Positions 1 to 11,317 of a DNA stretch of 64,000 nt are shown here, in pieces (within the stretch, counting starts at the first letter, position 1; every line of letters begins with the position of its first letter). Source of the stretch: Artemisia argyi. Lineage: Eukaryota; Streptophyta; Magnoliopsida; Asterales; Asteraceae. The stretch covers positions 66,776,440-66,840,439 of the forward strand of contig CM060702.1 in NCBI GenBank assembly GCA_030686995.1, given 5' to 3'. The notes beneath the pieces were generated by a model. It was not told the DNA's origin. It searched no databases and saw nothing but the letters and a program-made list of their open reading frames with translations. The translations under genes and the position numbers were made by a program.

Positions 1-767
1 TTGAGAAAAACATAATGGATTTGAAACTCTTTACCACAAGCCATTACTTCTGGAGTAGCGAAATGTATCAGTTCAAGTAAGAACCATGGTCCATCTGATA
101 ACCATGTGATTTTGAGCAAACCACCAGCTGTCAACGGATTTGATTTGTCTTTACCAAAAGCCGTTTGCTTCTGGACTAGCCAACTCTTGATGGACAAAGT
201 CAACATCTTGGTGAGCTGATTACCAATTATGGTTTTTCCACTGCCTTTACCTCAAAGCCATAATCTTGCGGGCTAGCCAACTCTTTCACTTTTTAGGATA
301 TGGCGAGTTGAGATACCATACAATTTTGGGCAAATTGTAAGCCGTCAACGGATTTGATATATCTTTACCAAGAGCCGTTTGCTCCTGGATTAGCCAATCC
401 TTTTGTCATTTAGACATGGCGGACTGATATCCACAAAGAAAATTTTAAGCACAAGTGAATTTTTTTTTTTAAATTTTTTGCCAAAACCAGGGGTACTAGA
501 AGGTAAAATGTGATAAAATTCGCTAGAATAACCCCCCCCCCAGACACTTAGAATTGAGTATTGTCCTCAATATTCAAAGTCTCGGCTATTATGCCGACTC
601 TTTGAACGTAAAAGGGCAACATTACAAGCTAAATGTGGAAACATCATTTTTCTTTTCACTTTATTGGTAACCACAGCAGGGGTAACTCCCCCACACTTAG
701 GGTGAAAACCCTATATGCATGCTACTGTTTTTGTTTACCGAGTCGCTAGCTTGACTCGACCCCGAAT
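1..767 (-). repeat. A1 3' noncoding interior with degenerate internal repeats
   Basis: No credible reading frame. Four loosely repeated blocks lie in about 1-400, each with a core like CTTTACCAAAAGCC followed by CTTCTGGACTAGCCA, spaced roughly 110 bp apart. The same blocks recur in A2 at about 44090-44500. Near 540-575, on the minus strand, is a motif reading ATTGAGGACAAT, then TAAGTGT and a run of G. That motif is typical of the region after the coding part of Athila-like elements. A second purine block lies at about 688-705. Confidence 0.7.
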
Positions 768-3152
768 TCATTTGTTCTTGGGGAAGCATGATGTGGAAAA
801 GACAATCTCCATTGGACTTTCATTCAAGATGTTTGGACAAACATTTGAAGCACGTGAAAGTTCCACACCGATGAGATAAGTACCCGGCGTTAAATAGTAT
901 AAACTATAAGCGCTGATGCCGGGGTCAAAAATAATGTCTTCATTCCCGAAGGAGTGAAGAACAGAAGAAGTCACCCGGTAGGTGAAGAATGGTAGGAAGA
1001 TCTTGATGACAATCAAGATTGACTCATCATCATCAGAAAGAGAATTCATAATTTCAGGATTACGATTCTCATCATTTAAGCTCATATGATCTAGACATAT
1101 TATGGGTGGGAGGGTTGGGATTTTGATATCAATCAAATTCTCAATGTTGAGAATATTTCCCTCTGAAACACAAAGATTATCTTTGTCTAGATCAAAGTAA
1201 AAGTTATCATACTCCGGTGGAGATATGATATGAGTGAGTTCACGGGAGAACTCCTCAAAGGTGAATGAATCATATTTGGGGAGAGAAATTTGAGAATGAG
1301 AAGTGGTACTGCCACTAATCTTCTCTCCCATATGATCAAAAGTAAAGGTTTCAAACTCCGGAATAGGATCATCGGAGAAAATGTCACTATCCTTAATGGG
1401 GATAGGAGATGAAATAGGTTTCGCTTTGAAAGCCTTGATTTTAGAAATGAGGAGATTGGCATTCAATAATGTTGCACGAAGTGCTTCATCCTTGATTTCA
1501 GTGTCAATCTCATCATTCTCTTCTTCTAAGCTAAGTAGCTTAGAAGGTAATTCTTCCATAAAAACGATGTCTCCACAAGATAACGAATCATCATCAGTAG
1601 AATCGGAGAACATCTCAACATGATCAGTTGGGAAGAATAGAGGAGGAGGGATATCACACACATGATCAAAAGTTCCCTGTGACTCTCCTGGGATTGGGAC
1701 AAGGTTCTCAGCACTAGACTTTATGAATTCGTCTGATTCCTTTTAAGGAATAGTGCTAAGATGCTCATCCCCCATGATCAGAGAGTGAGTGTGAACTTCA
1801 GGTGTGATAACAGACTAAGGGAGTTGAGAAGGACTAGAAGTTATAGATTCTTCAAGTTCCGTTTGATCAACGTGTAGTGACTTCGTCACATTATTTTCTC
1901 CCTGATTCTCTATGGAAGGAATCACAACTGATGAATCTGATGAATCTTTTTGAATAATAACAATGTTATTTTCATCATCATCACTGTCATCATCGTCATC
2001 ATATAGAGCAGCATAGCGAAGATTGGCACGTATTTTAGCTGCTCTTTGCTCAGCAAGTAATTCTTCCATGCTCATTTTGCTTCTAACATCTCGTTCTTCA
2101 GCAAGTAATTATGCCATAGAGTTCTCACGAGAGTTTTGAAACGATGTAGTAGACAACTCCTCCTTAAATTCTTTCAATGCTTCAAGAACCTCATGACAAA
2201 GATCTTGCGGGTATTGAGGAGTTGCTTGGGTAATTTGGTACTGTGGAGGTGGGTCTTGAAACGAATAGTCGTAATTGTTACAAGGAAAGGGATTCCCTGT
2301 TTGACAATCTGAGCTAAAGTGAGGACCTCTACAGTACTCACAACAGAAAAACTTATGTGGCTGTGAGTCGTATGTGCTAGAGTCATAATTGTTATTAGGA
2401 AACTGCTCATAGACAAGCGTATTTCCCGATTGACAATCAGAACTGTAGTGTAGGCCACCACAGTACTCACAACAGAAAAATTGTTGAGTCTGGCTTGGTG
2501 TATTTTGATACGAAGCATCATTGAGATTTGGATAATATGATTCTTGCTCGTATGAATGTGATGGGCAGTTGGAAAAATTTAAGGAGTCGTTGAATGAGTT
2601 CTGATTAGGATCATAAACAAATGAATTCCTCGAACCACAAAACAAACAACTCCCGTCTCAAATGTCATTACCAAATTGTTCACATGTACACCAACGACAT
2701 GGAAAACTGAAAAGTGGCTCACCACAACTAACACATGGAACAAAATCCGGAGGTGAGACAAGTGGTGTGCTTTGAGAGCTAGGAATTTCCACCACTTTCG
2801 TTATGGTCTCTGGTTTTTGTTCTTGATAAACATGAGGATTAGGCAAGTCGTTCTTTTCAGTTACTGCCCTAAGCTCTGTACGTTTGCTTGACAAACTTTT
2901 AACCGTAAACCGTGAAAGGTTAGGATCAATTTTTGAAGGTTTGTCACTACTAGCACGTATCTCGGGCTGTGAAGGGTAGTTGGAAGAATTTGGTGAATCA
3001 TTGAGAGAATTTGGACTTATGAACAGATTGCACACAGTACAAAATCTGTTACTACAATTATTGCCACATTTCTCACAAATACACCGGAGACAACGAAAGC
3101 CGTTCTCAATCGGGCTTTTACAGTGAAAACACTTGTAGCCGAGAGACGCCAC
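768..3152 (-). pseudogene. A-family gag-like Cys-rich protein, broken copy 1
   Basis: One frame runs from 3152 down to the stop at 768-770 (about 794 codons). It is interrupted in frame by TGA at 2655-2657 and by stops near 2106, 1812 and 1743. The A2 copy has a sense codon at these places (CGA for the first, GAA for the second, CAG for the third). The codon aligned with A2's ATG start is GTG here, so the start is also lost. From the N-terminus: an eight-cysteine module (four CxxC pairs), a second copy of that module with one Cys changed to Phe, two CxxC-x3-H-x4-C knuckles, an acidic stretch, and repeats with the core YDSFTFEEF. The C-terminal domain, which ends in FPKNK, resembles proteins predicted in Asteraceae repeats (memory, unverified). 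Nucleic-acid binding is inferred from the knuckles. An acidic middle segment present in A2 is missing. Confidence 0.75.
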
Positions 3153-3320
3153 AAGAATTATGCATGAGATGGGTGTAAGAAGGTCGAATCAAATGGATAG
3201 AGGGTAAGGAAAAATATTTTTGGGTTTTTATGGAAATATATGAACAAAGATGGACAATTTACAAAGAGATGAATTCCAAAATCACTAATCAGCAAACCGT
3301 TTTTAGAAAACGCGCACAAC

Positions 3321-3339
3321 CTCCCCAGCAGCGGCGCCA
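3321..3339 (-). promoter_or_regulatory. A1 primer binding site (Asp-tRNA type)
   Basis: The minus strand reads TGGCGCCGCTGCTGGGGAG, five bases inside the LTR edge. It closely matches the complement of a plant tRNA-Asp 3' end, the primer used by Athila-like elements, with mismatches in the middle and at the end. Confidence 0.75.
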
Positions 3340-6300
3340 AATTTTGATTGGTGCTAAACCGTCATATATTATTGACCAAGGTCAACAAGTCAAAAACAGC
3401 TTAAGCCAATTCTCCATGGATAGTATAGTGTTTCCCTGGGTAGTTATGTCCCAGCGAGATTGCAATGGTGCTTTGAAAACATTTTTAGGAATGAGTGGCA
3501 CTGAGGACAGTAGCCAGAGATGATTGAGAAGTGATTATGCTACTGATTATTTGGTATTTGAATAATTTGAAATAATGTTAACAAGAACAGATATACAGAT
3601 ATAATCACTGATACACAAATGGAAATCAGATTACAGACAGAGAAAAGTGGGATTTAACAATTTTACAACTACAGGGGGTGCAAGTGAAACTTTTTCAAAC
3701 TTAAAATAAAAAGTAAATTTAAAATGAAAAGAAAATTATTCACTTGATTATTTTAATATTTAAATACTAATTAATTAATTAAAACTTATTTAAAAAGTAA
3801 TTTAAATCTAATTTAAATCAAACTAAAAATGGCAAAGGCAACAAATTAAACTAAAAACTTGCAAAACTATGTTCTAAACCTCTAAAGGAGCTTGAAGAAA
3901 GTATAAAAATTAAAAAGAAATGTTTTTGTCTTTTTGTGGTTTTTTTATTAATTAAATACTAATTATATTAATTAAACTATTTTAAATTACTAAAAATACT
4001 AAAATGACTTAGAAAATTATAGAAAAAATTATAAAATTAATTAACCATCACAGGAATCCTAAAAAATTATAAAAAGTTTCTAAAAATTATATTTATACTA
4101 TTTTACTAATTATTTATTTTATTATTAATTTAAATCTAATTTAACTAAATTAATTAAGAAAATTAGAAAATGAACAGTAGAATTTGAGAAACTATTTTCT
4201 AAAAGTCTTAAATGATTTATGAAACCTAGAAAAAATATAAAAACCTACTGTTGTTAATTAAAACTTAAGAAAACTATTTAATTACTAATATTACCTAATT
4301 AATTAATTAAAATATTTTTAATTCTAATAATTATCAAACTAAAAGAGAAAAATCTAAGAAAATTATTGAAAATACTTTAAGATGACAGGAAATTAAGAAA
4401 AATATGAAAATGTTGAAATGCTTATTAATAAGCTAAAAGGAAAATTAAAAAGATAAAATCTATTAAATAGAAGCTATCACTATTTTTAAATTTGGGTTTT
4501 TGTTGGTTTTTCTTTTTGACAGATGTTAATAAGCTAAAAATAAGAAACTTTTGTGAAAAGACTTTTACAATAGGTTAAAAATAAGCTATGTGCACTCCCT
4601 TTTCCTAAATTGTTGGCTTATAAGCTTATTAGGACTTATGCAACGTTGAAAAACCTAGGAAATGACAAACTAAGCATACACAGATGATTACACACTTGAA
4701 ATAAGCCAATTGGAACAGATAAGCACTCAGAATAAGCTATGTTTTACAAATAAGCACTTATGCCTACACAAGGCCTAAACAGGCCAAACCAAGGAAGCCA
4801 AGGTAGGTCCAAAATGAAACTTGAAACTTGAAAATAGACTGGAGGGCTACAAAATAAGCCAAAAAGCTAGACCTATGGCTTATTAATAAGCACTGGGTGT
4901 GCAATGGAAGTTGGGGTCACACACTAAGTGACTCAGTATACACTCAGGGAATGGTCAAACTTACAAGGACTTGCAGCCCTATCAAATAAGCTCTAAATGG
5001 TGAAATAAGCCCTGATCTATCAAAATGGGTTGCTTGGCTTTCCAAAAAGCCAATAAGCTAAGGGTGGGTCCCACTGGTTGAGTCATAAATGGCTAAGGAA
5101 GTTGGGTCAATTACCCTGGTGCAGGGCATGTACTTGCCCTGCAGGTCTAAATGAAGGATTGCACAAGCCAGAGAAAAAAATCACAAAAATAAGCTAATTG
5201 TGGATTTTGAAAGGTGAACTGGTATGCTTTAAGTTATGAAAAGCTTAGGCTTTGATTTGCAATACAAAATTATAGAAACATCTTTGAATTTTTGGTTTTC
5301 TGCTTAAGGATGCAATTTTGACTTTTGGTGAAAAACTATTTGGTTGACTTGTATAGATTTTAATCCTTTCTAATTAACTGATATTGATATAATAAGGTGT
5401 AATAATTGTTTAAGCTATTCTAACTACTTGTGAGTGGATCATGAAGGTTTTGGACTCAAAATTCTTGACAGACAACAATTTAGGCTAAATCAAAGGTGCT
5501 TTGACTTTTTTTTACCAATTACCACTAGGTTTTATGGTTTAATTATCCTAACACAATCTATTGGAATATGTGAAAACAGGAATCAACAAACAAAACTACC
5601 AAATACACCCCTAACTCAGCAAATCCAAACAGTCCCTTATTTAGACTAGTTTTATGATTTTCAAGGTTTTATACTGATTTAAGGTGTGAGACAAATCTAA
5701 TTTACTCTAATACGATGTAATGAACTACTAGATGCTCAGAAACACAGTTAAATACAACAATAACCACAGGACACAGATTATGCTAAATTTAGTGATAACA
5801 ATGATTTATAAGCAACTATGAATCCTAACTAACAAGTACTACTTATCAATCAATTATCACTACTTAAATACAAATCAAACCTAGAAACACAGAAAACTAC
5901 ACTATTAAGCAGTTCTATAGTGAGATGCTAAAATGAAAATGTGAGCTTACAAAGTGCATTCCAAGCCAGTACCAAGAACAGGACCCAAGAACCACTCCTA
6001 AAGGCTTCCACAAGCCACTAAACCCATGGCGATCCAAGATTTACCATGCGCTAGCAATCTCCACTCTTCAACATGCAATTTTTTATTTTTTTCTTTCTTT
6101 TTCTGATTTTTTTTTATTTTTCTTTTTTTTATGATTCTACTGTCTTTTAATAGTTTCTAAAAGCTTCAGTGAGCTTATGGGAGCTTAAGTGAACCTACAA
6201 GTCCATTACGTTAACATAAACAACAACAAAGCTTAATTGAAGATTTTGAAATAAAAATGAAAACTGCATATACTAGAAAAGATACTGAAACTTGAATATA

Positions 6301-6442
6301 TTACTTGAAATAGTTTAGATTACAACTGGATTAACTAACACAATGCTTAAAACCTTTTGATTTTACTAAAACACCATACTACAACTTATACGATTTAATT
6401 TAAACTAAAACATGGACTAACTACTTCCCTCTTGCTTCTCTT

Positions 6443-6451
6443 CCTTTTATA
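6443..6451 (-). promoter_or_regulatory. Candidate TATA box of the A1 LTR
   Basis: The minus strand reads TATAAAAGG, followed by purine-rich sequence. The solo LTR of the same family has TATAAAAAGA at 23621-23630, at the equivalent distance from the LTR end. Transcription would run leftward toward the PBS, making 6452-7548 the U3 region. Confidence 0.5.
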
Positions 6452-6879
6452 CTTGAGAATAAGGGTTTCCCTTGGTCTTCTGAACAAATCCCATCATAAA
6501 CCTGAGCCATTGGATGATAAAAATTTAATCTTGACCGTTAACTCATTTTGGCGCCAAAATATTATAATGTAATTGGCTTCTGTTTGCGTGTGTTGGAGGG
6601 GGGGGGCATTAATTGTGGTTGTCCTGTTAGGTATATAGGGTAGGTTGGGCGGTGGATTAGACAGGGATGGTGGGGTGATGGTGATAAGATGGTCCAAGTT
6701 GTGTGGGGGAGGGAAGGAGAGGGAAGGGGTTGTTTGTGTGACTGTGGTTTGACCACAGGGTCAAATGTTTGACCCTAGGAATATATCAAAGGGGTGTTTG
6801 GGTGGGCTTTTGGTTATTTGGGCCAGGGGAATAAGGTGAGTGGGTTGGGTATGTTTTTAGTTTGGATTGGATTTGGTAT

Positions 6880-7400
6880 TTGTATGGGTTTAATATTAAG
6901 GGATCCGTTTGGTTTGTAATATTAACATAAGGACCAATTTCGTAAATACCGCAAAGATGAGGGACCTGATGTGGCATTATTCCAAAGTTCTCATAAGGGT
7001 ATTTTCTGCCAAGTTTCCTTAGTCCAAGGTACCATGTTGACTTTTCACTTTAAAAATTTCCTGGGACTAAATCTGCCATTCTTTGAAACTTTAGGGACCA
7101 ATTTTGTAAATAAACCAAAATTTCCAACCAAGGACCATTCCTGCCATATATGAGAAGTACAAGGACAAAATTTTTTTTCTCAAAGTTTTAATATCCCAGG
7201 GACCATTTTTGTCAATTTTCAAAGTTTAGGGACTAAACTTGCAATTTTGTGAAACTTTGTACCAAAGGACTAATTATGTCATTTTGTGATTTATAAGGAC
7301 CTTTGGTGACTTTTTCTTGTTTTTAGAATAGCCAGGGACTAGATTTGTCAACTTTTGAAAGATGAGGGACTGAAACTGCCAATTATGCAAACTTTGTTCA
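6880..7400. repeat. Quasi-periodic GGGACTAAACTTGC-type repeats in U3 of A1
   Basis: A series of diverged units, each beginning AGGGAC(T/C) or AAGGACC, followed by AAA-TTGCAATTTT or TTTTGTCAATTTT, repeats about every 35-60 bp. The same pattern occurs in the other A LTRs (about 24190-24700, 43390-43870, 51170-51640). Confidence 0.65.
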
Positions 7401-7548
7401 TTTTTCATCTGTTTTTGATTATTTTGCATCTGAAACATATAAAACACATTCCTGGGATATTTTCAGTATTTTGATGCAATTATGAGTGTTTTTAGATGTT
7501 TTGGCAGCTCAGAATAGGTAAAAATGATGAGTGTTTGAGCACTCATCA

Positions 7549-8128
7549 GTTTTTCAAACAAAACTTGGGTTAACTTACCATCGATAAATTCTCGAAGATT
7601 CTCCATAACCATGAACTCTACTAGATAAACAAAGCTTCCTACAAACACATGCAATATCATTGCCCTAGCAACAATATTATCTCCTTTGTATTCTAACCCA
7701 TCTACTATAATTTTATTGTATTCACTACGCGAGATTATGTTCATTAGTAGAGATGAGTTAAGATAGGCATCAAAGCTCCTAAATCCAATTTTACAAGGAA
7801 ATTGCATATTGAATGGGCTATCATTCTCAATCCTTGTTCAAGGGTCGACATACCTAAGAGGGTCCACTTCATCTTCCATCCTATCCTCATTAACTACGTC
7901 ACCATCATCTAGGCCCTCATCGGAGTCCGAATAGTAAAAAGGACTAGCCCTATGGTCATTATCATAGTCAGACTCCTCCATCTCAGAATTATTGTCAAAG
8001 TGATGGTTAGGCGAGAGGTTAGGTGGGTTCTCATTTTCCACAAAAGGAATTGGGGCGGGCATTTGGAAAATCCTACGACGAAAAACACGAATAACAAGAA
8101 TCAAACGATCAATGCTATTGTTATCCAT
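7549..8128 (-). pseudogene. B interior a: Athila-like protease-region protein, truncated by A1
   Basis: The frame starts at 8128 (MDNNSIDRL) and reads to 7549, where A1 begins. One TGA near 7835 (arginine expected) interrupts it in frame. The N-terminal part is acidic. It is followed by a FPCKIGF...MNIISRSEYN segment and a LHVFVGSFVY...DFMVMENL segment. These parallel IPCMIGY...PINVMSSSVYN and LHVFVGNFTY...DFMVVKDL in interiors c and d. I read the fold as a degenerate retropepsin-like domain without the catalytic DTG/DSG, as in gag-pro-like proteins of Asteraceae Athila elements (memory). Catalysis is unlikely. The C-terminus is cut off by the A1 insertion. Confidence 0.7.
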
Positions 8129-8291
8129 TGAGATAGTTTACGAACAAAGGAAACAAAGAAATAAGATAGACTAAAGAAAACCTAAAAATAAAAATAAAAA
8201 TCTTGCTAGAAAGGAATCTAGCAAGTAGACCTAATGAAAATAAATTCTAACCTAGACAATAACTATTCCCCGGGCTGCAGCGCCAAAAACT
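8129..8291 (-). promoter_or_regulatory. Leader and PBS of B interior a
   Basis: The untranslated leader holds an A-rich stretch (AAAATAAAAATAAAAAT on the plus strand) that recurs in the leaders of interiors b, c and d. The PBS at 8267-8285 reads TGGCGCTGCAGCCCGGGGA on the minus strand, a diverged form of the Asp-tRNA type. Confidence 0.65.
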
Positions 8292-9738
8292 TGATACGTG
8301 GGAATTGCGCCCTCGCAACAGGTTTTACCTCTCAAGGGATCTTGAGAAGCTCACAACCCCCACCAGGCAGTGTACCTGATCATTGTAGTATAGTAGAGTG
8401 ACAAGTACCGGGGGATTGATCGTTCAACTCGGGAATAGTGTCGCTAGGATTAGAAAGCCTACTAAACTAGGTCTAGAGGTGAGGGATGATTCTTTTTGTA
8501 TTTTTATATTTTATGGAAAGCAAGTAAAATCTCGGGCTTTGAAGGAGTGGGCGGAATTAGTTGCTAGCCAACTAACCCAATTAACTAAAGATGCAATCAA
8601 TATAAAATAAAAGAAATGAAAATTAAACTAATTTACTAATGTGGTAGAGACAATAATGAGAAAAGTTGTGTTTACATATATTTCATTACTCCCTAGATAT
8701 CTTTTACCAGTTGATTAGCTTGTTACAATTGCATGGATGACGGGTTATATTCCTTAATACCAGTCGTAGGGCCATGTACAATATTCCCTAACTCTATAAG
8801 ATCCTACTTCACTCCTATGTCGAGCCGTTAAAAGCTCCTAACATGGGATCATTAGAATTCACTTATGCATTAAATACAACCAAAAATCATAGTACACCTC
8901 CGATCATGTTTCTTAAGGCGTTCAAGCAAGTTACCAATGGAAATCTGCCAGTTTCTTAAGCCTAACATCGAATACAATCATCCGTAACAATTATAAACAA
9001 ACAATCAACCAATAATCAACATCTAGGTTTCACTACATCTAAGCAAACACAATAAAAGCCTAGCCTAACATGTTAAATGAAAGATACACATAAGATAGAA
9101 CCAAACAATACATAGACATATTGAATGATTATGGAAGTACTTATATTTATTCAAACATGGAAGAAAGTAGGGTTTGAAACCCCTTCTAGATGCAGGAAAT
9201 TCGACCTAGGGATTTTACAAAACTTGTTCCACAAAAGTACCACACTTTACAATGAAAAATTCGAAAAATATATATAGACTATGCATCCTGACGGCGTCAT
9301 GTGTTAACCTCTGACGCCGTCAACTCACCGCCAAGTTGATATTCGTATTGCCTAGATCCACTTTTGACGCCGTCATGTAGGAATAAGCTCTGGGCTGTCA
9401 CATGTATTTGGACCCTTGCGGCCTAGGTGATGCCGTCAGGCCAATATCAAAGAAAACACTCTGGGCCGTCACGTTATAAGTTCCACATCCACCTCTTTTG
9501 TCACTCTTGACGCCGTCACTAGTAGACCCTTGACGTCGTCAGGCACTGTTCCAGCAAGGAATTTTTAGACTTTGTCGTTTTCTTCACTTTTATGCTCTAA
9601 AAATGTCCAAAATGCTTCCTTTTCCAGATTTCTCCTCAAAAGTACCTAAAATGACAAAAGGAACGATTTAGGGCAATAATTGATCAAATAATCTCGAATT
9701 CGGGCTTAAATGACCCCTTAAAAGCGGTACACTTTTCG
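8292..9738 (-). repeat. B LTR 1, lacking its terminal bases
   Basis: The plus strand starts TGATACGTGGG next to the PBS. It aligns along its length with the LTRs at 26387, 27763, 28968, 58712 and 63696. The far end should read CCCCATCA, but the sequence jumps after CACTTTTCG into gag-coding sequence of interior b. About eight terminal bases are gone. It serves as 5' LTR for interior a and sits where the 3' LTR of interior b would be. Confidence 0.85.
9269..9541 (-). promoter_or_regulatory. TATA box with upstream TGACGNCGTCA palindrome array (LTR 1)
   Basis: TATATATA lies at 9269-9276. Upstream in the transcribed (minus) direction are six 11-bp inverted repeats of the form TGACG-N-CGTCA at 9289, 9312, 9365, 9428 (one mismatch), 9508 and 9531. 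Each contains two TGACG half-sites, the core bound by TGA-class bZIP factors in plants. Binding is inferred from the core only. Several GCCGTCACGT-like single half-sites lie between them. Confidence 0.6.
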
Positions 9739-10008
9739 TTCTTCCTTGGTGGGTAACTTATCAAAGTATTTGTATGGTGTCTCGGGGTCATCGAATAGAT
9801 CCTTATGATATTCCCGTTCTTCCTTGGTGGGTAACTTATCAAAGTATTCCTCTACGTTTTCTACTTCCTCTAACTTTTCTTCCTTAATATCCTCAACTTC
9901 CTTAATCTCATCCTTAGGTCCAGTTTATATTCCAACTTCATCCTTGTCACTTTCTTCTATATTCTTATCTATTGGCTTAATGGTAACAACATTGACAAAG
10001 TGGACGTG
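9739..10008 (-). pseudogene. B interior b: 3' part of Athila-like gag
   Basis: This continues, on the left of the solo LTR, the gag frame that ends at 24860. Reading leftward, it encodes an acidic Glu/Lys-rich linker with one in-frame TAA near 9925. Then comes EEYFDKLPTKEERE, a motif that precedes the protease-like region in Athila proteins (memory). The YFDKLPTKEER segment occurs twice, 26 codons apart, from a 34-bp direct duplication (9737-9770 and 9815-9848). After the second copy the sequence joins LTR 1 directly; protease, pol and polypurine tract are deleted. Confidence 0.7.
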
Positions 10009-11245
10009 TGATTCCTCCCAAACCAACCAGGTTTTATCACACAAGCCAACCGCTGGTGAACAATCAACCGTAACAAAGGCCCTGAGCAGCCCGGGAGGAA
10101 AAGCAAGTTTATGAACGAGGAGTATAGAATGTTCCTAGGTCGTTATGTCCCAACGAGGTGTGAAATCTGTAATATAACGAATGTGTGTGATGTTGAAATT
10201 AAATATAAAAACAGGAATCTAACTGATTAACACTAGCAATGTGAATAGTAAATAGCTCTTGTCACAGCTATTTCAGTAAAAACGTACAATCAGAAACCCT
10301 AAAATGTAAAAGGATATACAAACGTACGTTTAGGTTCAAATAAACGTAAACGTACTAAAATAAAACTAAAAACTGATCAATACAAATCCCACAAATGTGA
10401 AATTTATATTTTTTGATCCTAATAATATAAGAAAATTAATTATGAATTAAAATGATTTTAACAAGTACTTATGTAATTACTATTAATTAAAAACTATTTA
10501 TTTATTATTTAACTAATTAAAATGATTTAAAATATTAAACATACTAAAAAGACTTGGATAATTAAGAAGATGTTTATAAATCTTATTAACCATCACAGAA
10601 ATCCTAAAAAATTATAAAAAGTTAGTTTTATGTATTTTTAATTTATTTTACTAATTATTATTCTAATTATTAATTAATATCTAATTAAACTATTTAATTA
10701 TAAAAAATAGAAAATGAACAATAAAAATTCTAGAAAAATTCCTAAAATTATATTATACTATATATAAGCTAGGAAAAATATAAAAACTAGGTACTACTTT
10801 ATAAAAACTAATTATGCTATTTAAAACTTAATTGTTAATTAAAAACTAAATATACTAATTTTAAATCTAAAAATTAGAAAACTAAAAGTGAAAATTGCAA
10901 AAGTATTTTTTACATATGCTAAATAACTTAATAAAGTTAGTAAAATTATAAAAAAAATTATATAGGATAAAATTTAAATACTAGAACTAATTTATTTTTG
11001 GCTTTTTCATTTAAACTAATTAAATTAAAATTAAATCTAAAAACTATCTAATGAACAGTAAAAAATGTGAAAAAATTATGGAAAGTAATTTACATAGTAA
11101 AGAAGCTGGGAAAAAAATTATGAAGCTCATAGCTTATCCGGATAAGCTGTAATAAGCCAAACAGCTTGTATAAGCTTATTTGAATAAGCTAAGCTATTTG
11201 CTACTATAAGAATAAAAGTGTGCAAATGATAACTGAGAAGTGAGC

Positions 11246-11317
11246 TAGCCTAGGTGGGTTATGCAGTGAACTTGTCACCAAGGGAACCTAGGTTCGAATC
11301 CCATACACAACCTTTTT
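11246..11317 (+). ncRNA. tRNA-like relic or SINE head (pol III box A and box B)
   Basis: TAGCCTAGGTGG at 11246-11257 resembles a pol III A box. GGTTCGAATCC at 11291-11301 is a full B box. The 45-bp spacing equals that between A and B boxes in a tRNA gene, and TTTTT follows at 11313. No clean cloverleaf can be drawn. The segment is absent from the other A LTRs, so it is a separate insertion. The flanks AAAAGTGTGCAAA (from 11214) and TTTGCACTTTT (from 11316) are near-inverted repeats. Confidence 0.5.

Larger units (their letters stand above)
1..7548 (-). mobile_element. Element A1: partial non-autonomous gypsy-type LTR retrotransposon
   Basis: The window opens inside the 3' noncoding part of a minus-strand element. 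It shows the interior (1-3344) and one complete LTR (3345-7548), which is its 5' LTR. The interior aligns along its length with the interior of element A2 (44043-47965), which identifies the family. There is a gag-like frame but no protease, reverse transcriptase or integrase, so it would depend on proteins from another element. The right end falls inside the protease-like frame of B interior a; the left LTR and left TSD lie outside the window. The bases after the right end are GTTTT, the expected TSD if the missing flank matches. Confidence 0.85.
3345..7548 (-). repeat. A1 5' LTR (4.2 kb)
   Basis: The plus strand starts TGATTGGTGC just beyond the PBS and ends ACTCATCA, the same termini as the LTRs of A2. 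It is noncoding. The part nearest the PBS (3345-5000) is very AT-rich with runs of TTAATTAA. Then comes a stretch dense in AATAAGCT/AAGCTTATT words (about 4400-5200), and the right 700 bp carry the GGGACTAAACTTGC-type quasi-repeats. Short reading frames in it are not conserved in the other LTR copies. Confidence 0.85.

Noticed and set aside
3158..3340. Minus-strand frames beginning MAPL next to the A PBS (also 47767-47961)
   Set aside because: They begin in the PBS itself, diverge between copies apart from the PBS-encoded residues, and occupy the leader.
8398..8610. Frame with TKLGLEVRDDSFCIFIFYGKQV conserved in several B LTRs (8398, 27841)
   Set aside because: It lies in the LTR on the strand opposite to the element's transcription, and stop codons or frame changes interrupt it in LTRs 2, 4, 5 and 6.
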